Part shown: positions 17,330-25,927 of the stretch, piece after piece | Layout of the letters: each line of letters begins with the position of its first letter | Position numbering within the stretch: the first letter of the stretch is position 1 | Source of the DNA: DATJKD01 sp963834855 | Lineage (GTDB): Bacteria > Pseudomonadota > Gammaproteobacteria > Steroidobacterales > Steroidobacteraceae | DNA length: 64,000 nt | Assembly (NCBI GenBank): GCA_963834855.1 | Contig: CAWIDH010000005.1 | Span: forward strand, 1-64,000 | Direction of reading: 5' to 3' | The notes under the pieces: model-generated | What the model was told of the DNA's origin: nothing | The model's database searches: none | The model's input: the letters and a program-made list of their open reading frames with translations, nothing else | Position numbers and translations under genes: made by a program

Positions 17330-18301
17330 CTACGGTACCAGCACCGTGGCGCCGGTCGTCTTGCGCGACTCCAGCGCGCGGTGCGCCTCGGCCGCCTCGG
17401 CGAGTGCAAGGACCTGTTGCGGTTCGCCGGTGACCTTGCCAGCGAGCACCAGGGCGAACAGCTCATCCGCCATGGCAAGCATGTGCGTGCGCGGCGTCGC
17501 GTAATGAACCATGGCGGGCCGCGTGACCCAGAGCGAGCCCTTGGTGGCAAGTGTCATCGTGTCGATGACCACGGGGCCTGACGTCGTGCCATTGCTCACC
17601 AGTGTGCCGCGCACCTGCAGGCTGTCAATCGAGGCCTGCACCGTGTCCTTGCCCACCGAGTCGTAGACCACCGGCACGCCCTTGCCGCCGGTGATTTCGC
17701 GGACCCGCTGCGCGATGTTCTCGCGCGAGGTGACGATGGTGTGCGTGCACCCATGAGCGCGCGCAATCGCCGCCTTCTCGTCCGAGCTCACCGTGCCGAT
17801 CATCGTGACGCCCAGCGCGCGTGCCCATTGGCAGGCGATGAGACCAACGCCGCCCGCGGCCGCGTGGTACAGGATTGTCTCTCCGCCATTGAGCGGATAC
17901 ACCTGCCGGAACAGGTACTGCACCGTCATGCCCTTCATCATCAGCGTCGATGCCGTGCGGTCGGAGATGCCGTCGGGCAACTTGATCAGCACGTTGGCCG
18001 GCATGACGCGAACGTCGCAGTAGGCGCCCTGCGGCCCGAGAAGGTAACCGACCCGGTCGCCCACCTGCACTTCCGTTACGCCGGGGCCGATGGCCTCGAC
18101 CACGCCTACGGCATCGGAGCCGAGGCCGTTGGGCAGCGGCAGCGGGTAGCGACCGGTGCGGAAATAGACATCGATGAAATTGACCGCTATGTACGTGTGC
18201 CGCACACGCGCTTCGCCCGGGCCGGGATCGGCGACCTGCACGGACTCGAGCTTGAGTACTTCCGGGCGTCCGGTTTCATGAAAACGTATGGCGTTTGGCA
18301 T
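17330..18301 (-). CDS. qor: NADPH:quinone oxidoreductase (zinc-independent MDR family)
   Basis: The 323-residue medium-chain reductase has a GroES-like N-domain (GLGSDAVGVVEAIGPGV) and a Rossmann NADPH site AAAGGVGLIACQWARALG near 145-162. It lacks the catalytic zinc Cys/His set, as expected for QorA/zeta-crystallin-type enzymes. These reduce quinones or alpha,beta-unsaturated carbonyls with NADPH. It lies in a minus-strand series of dioxygenase copy 2, BKACE, hydrolase, QOR and MFS, with 27 bp to the hydrolase gene, so it is probably co-transcribed. A 3' remnant of a paralogue is at 14437-14514. Confidence 0.92.
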   Translation of the reverse strand: MPNAIRFHETGRPEVLKLESVQVADPGPGEARVRHTYIAVNFIDVYFRTGRYPLPLPNGLGSDAVGVVEAIGPGVTEVQVGDRVGYLLGPQGAYCDVRVMPANVLIKLPDGISDRTASTLMMKGMTVQYLFRQVYPLNGGETILYHAAAGGVGLIACQWARALGVTMIGTVSSDEKAAIARAHGCTHTIVTSRENIAQRVREITGGKGVPVVYDSVGKDTVQASIDSLQVRGTLVSNGTTSGPVVIDTMTLATKGSLWVTRPAMVHYATPRTHMLAMADELFALVLAGKVTGEPQQVLALAEAAEAHRALESRKTTGATVLVP

Positions 18302-18328
18302 CGTGCCCTCGAAGGCGTCCGGTGAATG

Positions 18329-18906
18329 TCACGAACCCGCTGCGGCGCCGGCCGCGAGCTCGTCGATGAACGACACGGCGCGTGGCCACTCACCGAATCC
18401 GGACGCCGGATTCAGGTGTCCGACGTCGCCGAGATCGACCAGCCGGCTGCCCCAGCCGTCCGCGAGCGACGCCACGCGGCTGTACTCCGCGAGAGGATCG
18501 TTGCGGCTCGCCGCGACGATGCTCGGAAACGGCAGTGCAATGCGCGGCACCGGCAGCCAGCCTGCGGCGGACAGATCGTCGACGGTCGGGAAGCCCGCAG
18601 GCATCGGCCGCTCGAAGTCGGGAGGCGCCGCCAGGAGTGCGCCGAGGATTCCGCGGCGGCGCGTCTCCTGCGCCCAGTGCACGACCAGGATCACGCCGCC
18701 GCTGTGTGCGACGACGAGGAGTGGGCCCTTCGATCGCGCCGGCGTCCTGCTCGATCGCCCGAACACGTGCTGCGCGGTCGAGATTCTCGCGGCCCATCGG
18801 CGGCGACCGTTCGCACGCGATTCAGTCGCGCCGCGAGCAGTGTCTGCCAGTGGTCGTCCACGTGATCGCGCAGGCCGGGAACGATGAGTACCGTGGGAGC
18901 CGTCAT
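18329..18906 (-). CDS. RBBP9/YdeN-family serine hydrolase, two frameshifts
   Basis: Three frames together give a complete RBBP9-type alpha/beta hydrolase. From ATG 18906 the reading is MTAPTVLIVPGLRDHVDDHW. It then passes to ENLDRAARVRAIEQDAGAIEG (shift near 18795) and to PLLVVAHSGGVILVVHWAQE (shift near 18735), with the nucleophile Ser in AHSGG and the catalytic His in GDVGHLNPASGFGEW. Both shifts behave as one extra base, and the 578-bp span agrees. Its ATG overlaps the stop of the BKACE gene (TGATG), so translation is coupled. The substrate is unknown. A 30-bp piece of this gene (18651-18680) is copied at 8550-8579. Confidence 0.75.
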
Positions 18907-19966
18907 CAGGCGATGCGCCGCAGGGGGCCGCGCTGGCTGGACTTGCGATTCGGGGCGAAGCCGTTCTTCGCCAACGTCTCGTCGGCGCTGCGGTAGAACT
19001 CGCCGATCCGGTAGATCTCGCGGGCTTCCTTGACCGCTGGCGATGTCCCGGCCGAACTCGCGCGAAATGCGCACCAGCTGCTCGACCTGCTTCACCGAGC
19101 TCATCTTGGCCTTGCGGTCCTGCGTCCAGAGGTTGTCCTCGATGCCGCAGCGGACGTGCATTCCGAGCGCGATCGCCATCATGTTGACCGGAAGCACGTT
19201 CAGCATCGACGTCTCGAAGGTCAGCACCGCGCCGTCGGGCACGGCGCGCACGAAGTTCGCCAGGTTATAGATGTTCGGCTGATCGAAGCCGCCGCCGATC
19301 GAAACCCACGTGAGGATCAGCGGCACGTTGCACGTACCGTTGCGCATCATGCGCTCGACGGTCTCCAGCTGCGCGACGTTGGCGAGCTGGAAGTGCGTCT
19401 GGATGCCATGGACCGTCAAGCCGCCGGATGTGCTCCTCCACCCACTCGGGACCCGCGGGGATGGTCATCTCGCGGTACGCGCGGTAGAGGTCCGGCCGGG
19501 CGAGCGAGGTGCCGGCCAGATCCGCCTCGCACATCTGCTCGACGATGTTCATCTGGTTGGTGTTGATGGCGATCGTCACCTGGTCGGGCGCGGGCTCGAG
19601 CTCGGCCAGCATGTGACGCGTGTCGTCGCTCAGCCACTTGGCGATCTCGCCGTCGCCTTCCGGCGCAAAGGAGATCGAGCCGCCGACCTGCAGGATCATG
19701 TCCGGCACCGCCACCCGCAGGCGCGCAAGCAGCTCGTTGAACAACGACAGCCGCTTGGAGCCATGGCCGTCGAGCTCGCGCACGTGCACGTGCAGCACGG
19801 TAGCTCCGGCGTTGTAGCAGTCGACGGCCTTCTGCACGTGCTCGTGCATGCTGACCGGGATGTCCTCGGGGAAGTCCGCGGGCATCCACTCGGGCCCGTA
19901 CGGGGCCACGGTGATGACCAGTTTTTCCTGGTTCTCGGGGAACAGCGAGCCGTCGAAAAAGTGCAT
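18906..19966 (-). CDS. BKACE family beta-keto acid cleavage enzyme (DUF849), two frameshifts
   Basis: From ATG 19966 the product reads MHFFDGSLFPENQEKLVITV and carries the zinc-site strand HVHVRELDGHGSKRLSLF. After WVEEHIRRL the frame changes near 19415 and continues LTVHGIQTHFQLANVAQLET. It then changes again near 19032 to give the C-terminus KEAREIYRIGEFYRSADETL and a stop at 18906. Both changes behave as one extra base. BKACE enzymes condense a beta-keto acid with acetyl-CoA, giving acetoacetate and a new CoA ester; the family acts on many substrates, for example in lysine fermentation and carnitine breakdown. The active-site Zn and Glu/His residues appear retained. It is co-directional with dioxygenase copy 2 upstream (34 bp) and coupled to the hydrolase downstream. 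Confidence 0.8.
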
Positions 19967-20000
19967 ATGTCGTCCTTCGGGTTATGGCGACTTCGGGGGT

Positions 20001-20924
20001 TCAGTAAGGTGCGTCGCCGACGATGCCGGCGCGTTCCATCTTGCGGTGACAGGGCGGGTAGTCCATCACTGCGTAGTGCTGCGTGCTGCGGTTGTCCCAC
20101 ATGGCGACGCTGTTCTTTTTCCAGCGCCAGCGCACCTGGTACTCGGGGATCTGCGCCTGGCTGATCAGGTACTGGAGGAGCTGGGCGGCACCGGGCGCGT
20201 AGTCCTGGCCGTAACGCACGTTCTCCGCCGTGTGAAAGTTGGTGAAGTGCGTCGTGAAGCTGTTGACGAACAGCACCTTTTCGCCGGTCTCCGGATGCGT
20301 GCGAACGACGGGATGCTCGGCATCGGGATACTGCGCCTTCAGTGCGAGGCGCTTTTCGGTCGGCATCGCGGCCCCGAACGTCGCTTCGATGCTGTGGCGG
20401 GCGCGCAAGCCTGCGATCCGTTCCTTGATGTGTGCCGGCAGTCTTTCGTAGGCGAGGACCATGTTGGCCCATATGGTGTCGCCGCCCACCTCGGGGCATT
20501 CCACGCAGCGCAATACGCAGCCGAACGGCGGTTTCTCGCGCCAGGTGGCGTCCGTGTGCCAGGCATTCTCGTAACGGTCGTTCGGCTTGTCGGGTGACTT
20601 GTAGATACGCACGAGGCCCGGATTCTCGGGATCGCTCCCGACCACGGGATGATCCTCGAGCTCGCCGAAGTGACGCGCGAAGGCGACGTGCTCGGCCGGC
20701 GTGATGTCCTGATCGCGGAAGAAGAGCACGCGGTGCCTGAGCAACAGCGCGCGGATTTCCGTCATCAGCTCCGGCGTGCGCGCGGCGATACCGAGGTTGA
20801 CGTTCATGAGCTCGGCGCCGATTGCGCAGGTGAGCGGCTCGACCCGGATCGAGTCTTTCAGGGCAGCCGCGCTGACGATGGCGGGCGCGCCCTGCGTGTT
20901 GTCGGGTTTGGCGGTGAGTTTCAT
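20001..20924 (-). CDS. TauD/TfdA-family Fe(II)/2-oxoglutarate dioxygenase (copy 2)
   Basis: I chose ATG 20924 (MKLTAKPDN) because homology with copy 1 begins just inside it. Upstream in-frame codons read as low-quality basic sequence and overlap the divergent AraC gene. The 307-residue product has the HxD ligands in AWHTDATW (His123, Asp125), VGGDTIWANM, and the distal His in MWDNRSTQHYAVMDY. Similarity to copy 1 runs through the whole length. It heads the minus-strand series with BKACE, hydrolase, QOR and MFS and is divergent from AraC copy 2 across 86 bp, suggesting control by that regulator. Confidence 0.92.
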   Translation of the reverse strand: MKLTAKPDNTQGAPAIVSAAALKDSIRVEPLTCAIGAELMNVNLGIAARTPELMTEIRALLLRHRVLFFRDQDITPAEHVAFARHFGELEDHPVVGSDPENPGLVRIYKSPDKPNDRYENAWHTDATWREKPPFGCVLRCVECPEVGGDTIWANMVLAYERLPAHIKERIAGLRARHSIEATFGAAMPTEKRLALKAQYPDAEHPVVRTHPETGEKVLFVNSFTTHFTNFHTAENVRYGQDYAPGAAQLLQYLISQAQIPEYQVRWRWKKNSVAMWDNRSTQHYAVMDYPPCHRKMERAGIVGDAPY

Positions 20925-21010
20925 GTCAGCCCTGCGAAGCGGTGAGCCGGTCCTGCCAGTCGGGGCGCATTGTGGGCGGGCGCATACGTTGCGTGTTGAC
21001 GCTGGGTGAC

Positions 21011-22057
21011 ATGCGTTTATCATTTGGGGACACGCGAGCGAGGTCCGTGAGCGGCCTGACACGCAGCGCCAGTTTGTCGAGCTTCGGCGAGGCCGCTCGG
21101 AAGGCGGGACTCGATCCGGATTCACTGTTGCGCGAGTTCGACCTGCCGCAACGATGTCTCTCCGAGCCGGAACTGTACATTCCGGTCGACTCCGTCCGGC
21201 GCCTGCTCGAAGCGTGCGCCGACCGAAGCGGCGTCGAGAGTTTCGGGCTCCGCATGGCGCAGGCGCGACGCCTGTCCGATATGGGCCCGCTGGGACTCCT
21301 GATGCGCGAGCAGCCGACCCTGAGGCTTGCGCTCGAGGTGTGCGCAGACTACGCGAACCGGCTGAACGCTGCGCTCCACTTCACGCTCGAGGAGAGCCCC
21401 AACGTCGTCATATTGCGTGAGGACCTGCTCCTCCCCGGACCGCTGCGCCAGTCGGCGGAGCTCGCAATCGGCGTCGTGTTTCGCGTGTTACAGACGTTCA
21501 TGGGGCGGCACTGGCGGCCGTTGCGCGTCTGCTTCTCGCACGATGCCCCCACCGATCGCAGCGAACACGACCGGCTGTTCGGGTGCCGGGTCGAGTTCGG
21601 TCACGCTTTCAACGGCATCGTCTGCTCGCGCCGGGATCTCGACGTCGCGAATCCCACTGCCGATCCCGGGCTCGCGCGCCTCGCGCGCCAGATGCTGGAC
21701 GCCTATCCCCAGCGGGACTCCGACAAGCTCACGGCACAGGTCCGGCGGCTCGTGGTGCGCCTTCTCGGCACCGGAGCGTGCACTATCGAGATCGTCGCAC
21801 AGCACCTCGGAGTGGACCGGCGCACCGTTCACCGGCGCCTTGCGCACGAAGGCGAAACCTTCTCGCATATCGTCGCCGGCGTCCGGCGCGACCTCGCCAC
21901 GGTCTTCCTCAAGGATCCGAACCGCAATCTCGCGGAAGTGTCCTCCCTTCTCGGGTTCTCCTCGCTCAGCGGCTTCTCGCGCTGGCATCGTCAGCAATTC
22001 GGAGAAACGGCCTCGACGCAACGGCCGGCGCGTCGCCGAACCACCACCGACCGGTGA
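21011..22057 (+). CDS. AraC-family transcriptional regulator (copy 2)
   Basis: I placed the start at ATG 21011 (MRLSFGDTRARSVSG), close to where similarity to copy 1 starts; an in-frame ATG further upstream (20942) overlaps the promoter region. The roughly 348-residue protein has the Arabinose_bd-type sensor domain (GLRMAQARRLSDMGPLGLLM and REQPTLRLALEVCADY). The AraC double HTH includes HLGVDRRTVHRRLAHEGETF and SLLGFSSLSGFSRWHRQQFG. The very C-terminus is unusually basic and Thr/Arg-rich, possibly because of a late frame change. It is divergent from dioxygenase copy 2 and 147 bp upstream of a co-directional TonB receptor, so it may control both. Confidence 0.9.
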   Translation: MRLSFGDTRARSVSGLTRSASLSSFGEAARKAGLDPDSLLREFDLPQRCLSEPELYIPVDSVRRLLEACADRSGVESFGLRMAQARRLSDMGPLGLLMREQPTLRLALEVCADYANRLNAALHFTLEESPNVVILREDLLLPGPLRQSAELAIGVVFRVLQTFMGRHWRPLRVCFSHDAPTDRSEHDRLFGCRVEFGHAFNGIVCSRRDLDVANPTADPGLARLARQMLDAYPQRDSDKLTAQVRRLVVRLLGTGACTIEIVAQHLGVDRRTVHRRLAHEGETFSHIVAGVRRDLATVFLKDPNRNLAEVSSLLGFSSLSGFSRWHRQQFGETASTQRPARRRTTTDR

Positions 22058-22204
22058 AGCCAGGCGCCAAACAGGCTGCACTGAGCGTTTACGCCCGTCC
22101 CCTAAGGATAAATAGATGTCCCCGATTGCAAGTCCACCGTGCGGTAGCCGCCCTTAGGATGCGCAGCCATCAAACGGTGCGCGCGTCGCACGAGGGGACA
22201 TTCC

Positions 22205-24631
22205 GTGGAATTTGCGAAATCCGCTTCACTCTCCGCTTCGATCTGGTCCGCACTGGCGCTCGCAGCAGCGCAGGCATCAGCCCAGGACACTACCACTGCT
22301 GAGGTAACGTCCGCCGAGATTCCATCCGCGCAGCTCGAGGAGATCGTCGTTTCGGCGACCAAGCGCGAGGAATCGCTGCAACGAGTGCCGGTGTCGGTCA
22401 ACGCAATCTCCGGCGACCAGTTGAAGCAGAGCGGCGTCGTGCGCCTGCAGGACATGCAGCTGCCGAGCCTGACGGTGCAGGAAGGCGGCATCGGCAACAG
22501 CGTTTTCATCCGCGGCATCGGCTCGGGCATCAATCCGGGCTTCGAGCAGTCCGCCGGCACGTATGTCGACGGGATCTATCGCGGTCGCGCGCAGCAGTCG
22601 CGTGCGCCGCTGTTCGACGTCGAGCGGGTCGAATTGCTGCGTGGACCGCAGACGACCCTGTTCGGCAAGAACAGCGTCGCGGGCGCGATCAACGTCACCA
22701 GCGCCAAGCCGACGTCGACGCCCAGTGGCTACGTCACGGGCACCTACGATTTCGAACTGGAACAGACCGACCTCGAAGGCGCAATCTCGGGTCCGCTCGG
22801 CGATCGCGTACGCGGGCGTCTCTCCGGACGCGCACTCTCCGCGGACGGCTTCGTCGAGAATCTCACGATCGGTGGGGGCGAGCCCAGCCGCGACGACACG
22901 AGTGTTCGCGCGCAGCTCGAGTTCGATGCCACGGACAACCTGGTGGCGACGCTCAAGGCGGAAGTGAGCGAGTTCGACAAGGAAGGTCGCGGCATCGAGA
23001 TCTACAACGAGCGGCCGGCCACCGCGGGGCCCTTCGCGGGCCGGACATATGCGGAGATTCTCGCCGCGCTGGGCTCGGATCCTTCCGTGCTCAACAACAC
23101 GCTCGATTACCGCCGCTCCGGCGGGGCCGAGACCAGCAACAACAAGAGCGAAGAGTACGCGCTGACGCTCGACTGGCAGCTCGGCGGGGGTACCCTGACC
23201 TCGATCACCGGGTTCTCGACCTACGCCTTCGACGAGCTGTGCGACTGTGACTTCACGGGAGCGAACGTCTTCAACGTCGGACTCGACGAAGACTTCGATC
23301 AGCTCAGCCAGGAGATCCGTTTCGCGTCCCCGCAGGGCAACACCCTCGATTACATCGTCGGCGCCTACTACGAAGACACCGAGCTCAAGTACCGCGACTC
23401 GATCCTGGTCGACCAGGGAAGCCTGCTGGTGCCGCTGATCAACGCCAGGCAGCCGGGCGCGGGCACCCTGATCGGCAATACTTCGACGCCCCGCGTGTTC
23501 AGCCAGGAAGGGACCGGGACATCCGTATTCGGGCGTCTCACCTGGAACGCGACGGATGCGCTGCACCTGAATTTCGGCGTGCGCGCCGCGTACGAGGAGA
23601 AGGAGGCGACCCGGGATCTGACGATCGCCGCCATCGACGGCACGCCGCTCGCCGGCATGCAGGCCGTCGTCGCGCCGGCCGTCTATGCCTCGGTGTTCAA
23701 CGTCAGGCCCCACTCGCTCAGTGGTAAGCGCGACGGCTGGAAGACCATGCCATCGTTCAGCGTGCAGTACGACCTGGCCGACGATGTAATGGGATATCTC
23801 TCGTACGTGCAGGGATTCAAGTCGGGCGGGTTCGATGCACGCTCGAACAATCCCACTTCCCCGCCTGCCACGGTCTGCTCCGCGCCGAACACGCCGGTGG
23901 GTTGCGTGCCGGCTGCGGGCGTCGGCAGCTTCGAGTTCGAAGACGAGGACTCGCAGAGCTACGAGGCCGGCCTGAAGTCGCGCTTCGCCGATGATCGCGC
24001 GGAGCTCAATCTCGCGTACTACTTCACCGACTTCAAGGACCTTCAGGTCAGCACCTTCGACGGCGTGCTCGGCTTCAACGTGAGCAACGCCGGGGCGGCC
24101 GAGATCCAGGGCGCCGAGCTCGACGGGCGCTGGAAGGTGGCCGACAGCCTGATGCTGCGCGGCTCGCTCGCGTGGACGGACTTCGAGTACAAGGAGTTCT
24201 TCGGCCAGTGCTACATCGGCCAGACACCCGATGCGCCGGATGGCCGCAACTGCGACTACGCCGGCAAGACCAACATCTTCGTGCCCGATCTTGCGGGGAG
24301 CGTTGCACTCGACTGGTCCGTAGACCTCGGATCGACGCTGCAGCTCACGACCACGCTCGAGACGGTCTACAGCGGCGCGTATTACCCGCAGGCGACGCTC
24401 GATCCTGCAACAAGGCAGGACTCGTACGCCAAGTTCAACGCGCGCATCGCACTGGCTCCGCTCGAAGGCAACTGGGAGATCGCGCTGCTCGGCCGCAACC
24501 TGACCGACGAGGCCGTGACCGGCTACGCCGCGGACATTCCGCTCGCGGCGCGCACCTTCGGTGCGGCCAGCTACGGTTCGTTCGTGGCGCCACCGCGCAG
24601 TGTTGCACTGCAGGCACGCTTCAGCTTCTGA
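22205..24631 (+). CDS. TonB-dependent outer-membrane receptor
   Basis: The start is GTG 22205, preceded by GAGGGGA at 22192-22198, and gives a signal peptide ending near QASAQD. The 808-residue product has a TonB-box-like EEIVVSATKREESLQRVP and a plug domain with FDVERVELLRGPQTTLFGKNSVAGAINV. The rest is a 22-strand-type barrel ending in LQARFSF with the terminal Phe. It resembles the sphingomonad/xanthomonad-type receptors found beside aromatic or terpenoid catabolic genes rather than classic siderophore receptors. It follows AraC copy 2 and the dioxygenase/BKACE module, so uptake of that pathway's substrate is a reasonable guess. A strong terminator follows. Confidence 0.93.
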   Translation: MEFAKSASLSASIWSALALAAAQASAQDTTTAEVTSAEIPSAQLEEIVVSATKREESLQRVPVSVNAISGDQLKQSGVVRLQDMQLPSLTVQEGGIGNSVFIRGIGSGINPGFEQSAGTYVDGIYRGRAQQSRAPLFDVERVELLRGPQTTLFGKNSVAGAINVTSAKPTSTPSGYVTGTYDFELEQTDLEGAISGPLGDRVRGRLSGRALSADGFVENLTIGGGEPSRDDTSVRAQLEFDATDNLVATLKAEVSEFDKEGRGIEIYNERPATAGPFAGRTYAEILAALGSDPSVLNNTLDYRRSGGAETSNNKSEEYALTLDWQLGGGTLTSITGFSTYAFDELCDCDFTGANVFNVGLDEDFDQLSQEIRFASPQGNTLDYIVGAYYEDTELKYRDSILVDQGSLLVPLINARQPGAGTLIGNTSTPRVFSQEGTGTSVFGRLTWNATDALHLNFGVRAAYEEKEATRDLTIAAIDGTPLAGMQAVVAPAVYASVFNVRPHSLSGKRDGWKTMPSFSVQYDLADDVMGYLSYVQGFKSGGFDARSNNPTSPPATVCSAPNTPVGCVPAAGVGSFEFEDEDSQSYEAGLKSRFADDRAELNLAYYFTDFKDLQVSTFDGVLGFNVSNAGAAEIQGAELDGRWKVADSLMLRGSLAWTDFEYKEFFGQCYIGQTPDAPDGRNCDYAGKTNIFVPDLAGSVALDWSVDLGSTLQLTTTLETVYSGAYYPQATLDPATRQDSYAKFNARIALAPLEGNWEIALLGRNLTDEAVTGYAADIPLAARTFGAASYGSFVAPPRSVALQARFSF

Positions 24632-24655
24632 CCGGTTCGACGATCGTCGACTTGA

Positions 24656-24692
24656 AGGCCGCGCGGCCGCAGGCTGCGCGGCTTCTTTTTTT
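24656..24692 (+). terminator. Rho-independent terminator after the TonB receptor
   Basis: GCCGCGC at 24658-24664 pairs perfectly with GCGCGGC at 24676-24682 around an 11-base loop, and TTCTTTTTTT follows directly. It starts about 25 bases after the receptor's stop codon. Confidence 0.9.
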
Positions 24693-24724
24693 GCAGCCGG
24701 GCGGATGCAAATCCCCCTAAAGGT

Positions 24725-24867
24725 AAGGCAGGTGGCTTTAGCCATTCACCGGACTTCAGCTGCACCCAATCGAATTTGTCCGGCATGGGCGGCGGCGGCT
24801 CCCACTCCGCTGACCGGGCAGGCAGGCTTGCCGCGGCGAGCATCACGCTGGCGACGGCGACGTCCAA
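24725..24867 (-). pseudogene. 5' remnant of a DUF481-type gene
   Basis: From ATG 24867 the frame reads a signal peptide (VASVMLAAASLPARSAEW) and then PPPPMPDKFDWVQLKSGEWLK, the conserved start of a class of DUF481 outer-membrane proteins that normally continues 'GE(I/L)K.LY...L.FDSDELD'. Homology stops abruptly at GEWLK near 24735, just downstream of the TonB receptor terminator. The remaining reading frame runs antisense into that terminator. This is the second DUF481 relic in the window. Confidence 0.6.
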
Positions 24868-25048
24868 GGCAAAGCGCCTACGCCCCGGTGGCCAGCTCGA
24901 AAATGCGGGAATCTACGGCGTTGCTCGACCCTCCGCGCCGTATGCTAATGTAGCAATAGCAAGAAAGAGGGGCGTTAATTTAGACTTCCTTGCGAAGGCT
25001 AGCGCCGGAACGCCATGAATTGGGCGCTGCTTCGCCGGATTCCGATCC

Positions 25049-25069
25049 GAGCCAGGATCAAACTCTTCA
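25049..25069 (-). other. Remnant of the 5' end of a 16S rRNA gene
   Basis: The reverse complement of 25049-25069 begins TGAAGAGTTTGATC and continues CTGGCTC. This is the almost universally conserved 5' end of bacterial 16S rRNA, including the preceding TGA. After it, rRNA similarity stops at once. The roughly 80 bases upstream on the minus strand (25070-25150) could be rRNA leader sequence, but I cannot identify a boxA in them. Confidence 0.75.
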
Positions 25070-25158
25070 GACTGAGGTCTCGCAACTTTTCCAAGAGTTG
25101 AACGAAAAAGCTCGACTGGCTGTTTGATGCGCCACCGGTCATATAGGGGAAACCGTGT

Positions 25159-25854
25159 ATGTCGACCTCGAAGAAGTTGGCGGCTGAATTCATCGGTACG
25201 TTCTGGCTCGTACTCGGCGGCTGCGGCAGCGCAGTGCTCGCGGCGGCCTTCCCGGACGTGGGCATCGGCCTCGCCGGCGTATCGCTCGCATTCGGGCTCA
25301 CCGTGCTGACGATGGCCTACGCCATCGGTCACATATCCGGCTGTCATCTGAATCCGGCGGTGACCGTCGGCCTGTGGGCAGGCGGGCGTCACCCTGCCCG
25401 CGAGGTCGCCCCCTACATCGTTGCCCAGGTTCTGGGCGCCGTGGCCGGCGCCTTCATCCTCTACACGATCGCTTCTGGCAAGGCCGGTTTCGATCTGGCG
25501 GGCGGCCTGGCGTCGAACGGCTACGGAGAGCACTCGCCGGGCGGTTACACATTGGCTGCCGGCTTCGTGACCGAGGTCGTCATGACCTTGATGTTCCTGG
25601 TGATCATCCTCGGCGCGACGGACCGGCGTGCGCCGGCCGGTTTCGCGCCGATCGCCATCGGTCTCGGCCTCACGCTCATCCATCTGATAAGCATCCCGGT
25701 GACCAACACTTCGGTGAACCCGGCTCGCAGTACAGGCCCAGCGCTGCTGGTGGGCGACTGGGCGCTCGGTCAGCTCTGGCTATTCTGGGTGGCGCCGATC
25801 ATCGGCGCCGTAGTTGCCGGCTTCCTGTACCGGTGGCTCGGCGAAGAGGGATGA
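25159..25854 (+). CDS. aqpZ: Aquaporin Z
   Basis: The 231-residue MIP-family water channel has six membrane helices and both NPA boxes: HLNPAVTVG (NPA 65-67) and SVNPARSTGP (NPA 187-189, with the selectivity-filter Arg190). The first residues AAEFIGTFWLVLGGCGSAVLAA and the overall length are those of AqpZ rather than the longer GlpF glycerol channels. AGGGGA at 25144-25149 lies a suitable distance upstream of ATG 25159. A SYLF gene follows after 73 bp on the same strand. The rRNA relic just upstream suggests this gene now sits next to a recombination point. Confidence 0.95.
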   Translation: MSTSKKLAAEFIGTFWLVLGGCGSAVLAAAFPDVGIGLAGVSLAFGLTVLTMAYAIGHISGCHLNPAVTVGLWAGGRHPAREVAPYIVAQVLGAVAGAFILYTIASGKAGFDLAGGLASNGYGEHSPGGYTLAAGFVTEVVMTLMFLVIILGATDRRAPAGFAPIAIGLGLTLIHLISIPVTNTSVNPARSTGPALLVGDWALGQLWLFWVAPIIGAVVAGFLYRWLGEEG

Positions 25855-25927
25855 TCGACGTCCGCCAGGCGCAGGGCCATTGACCGCCCGAGCGCAGACA
25901 GTACGAATACACAAAGGAGTGAATGAC

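Noticed and set aside
22114..22200. TGTCCCC and GGGGACA inverted halves upstream of the TonB receptor as an operator
   Set aside because: The halves are 73 bases apart, one overlaps the ribosome site, and short GC-rich matches like this are expected by chance.
22277..24745. An 822-codon open frame on the minus strand across the TonB receptor gene
   Set aside because: It is antisense to a complete receptor, has the Arg/Gly/Ala-heavy composition of GC-rich shadow frames and contains no recognisable family motif.
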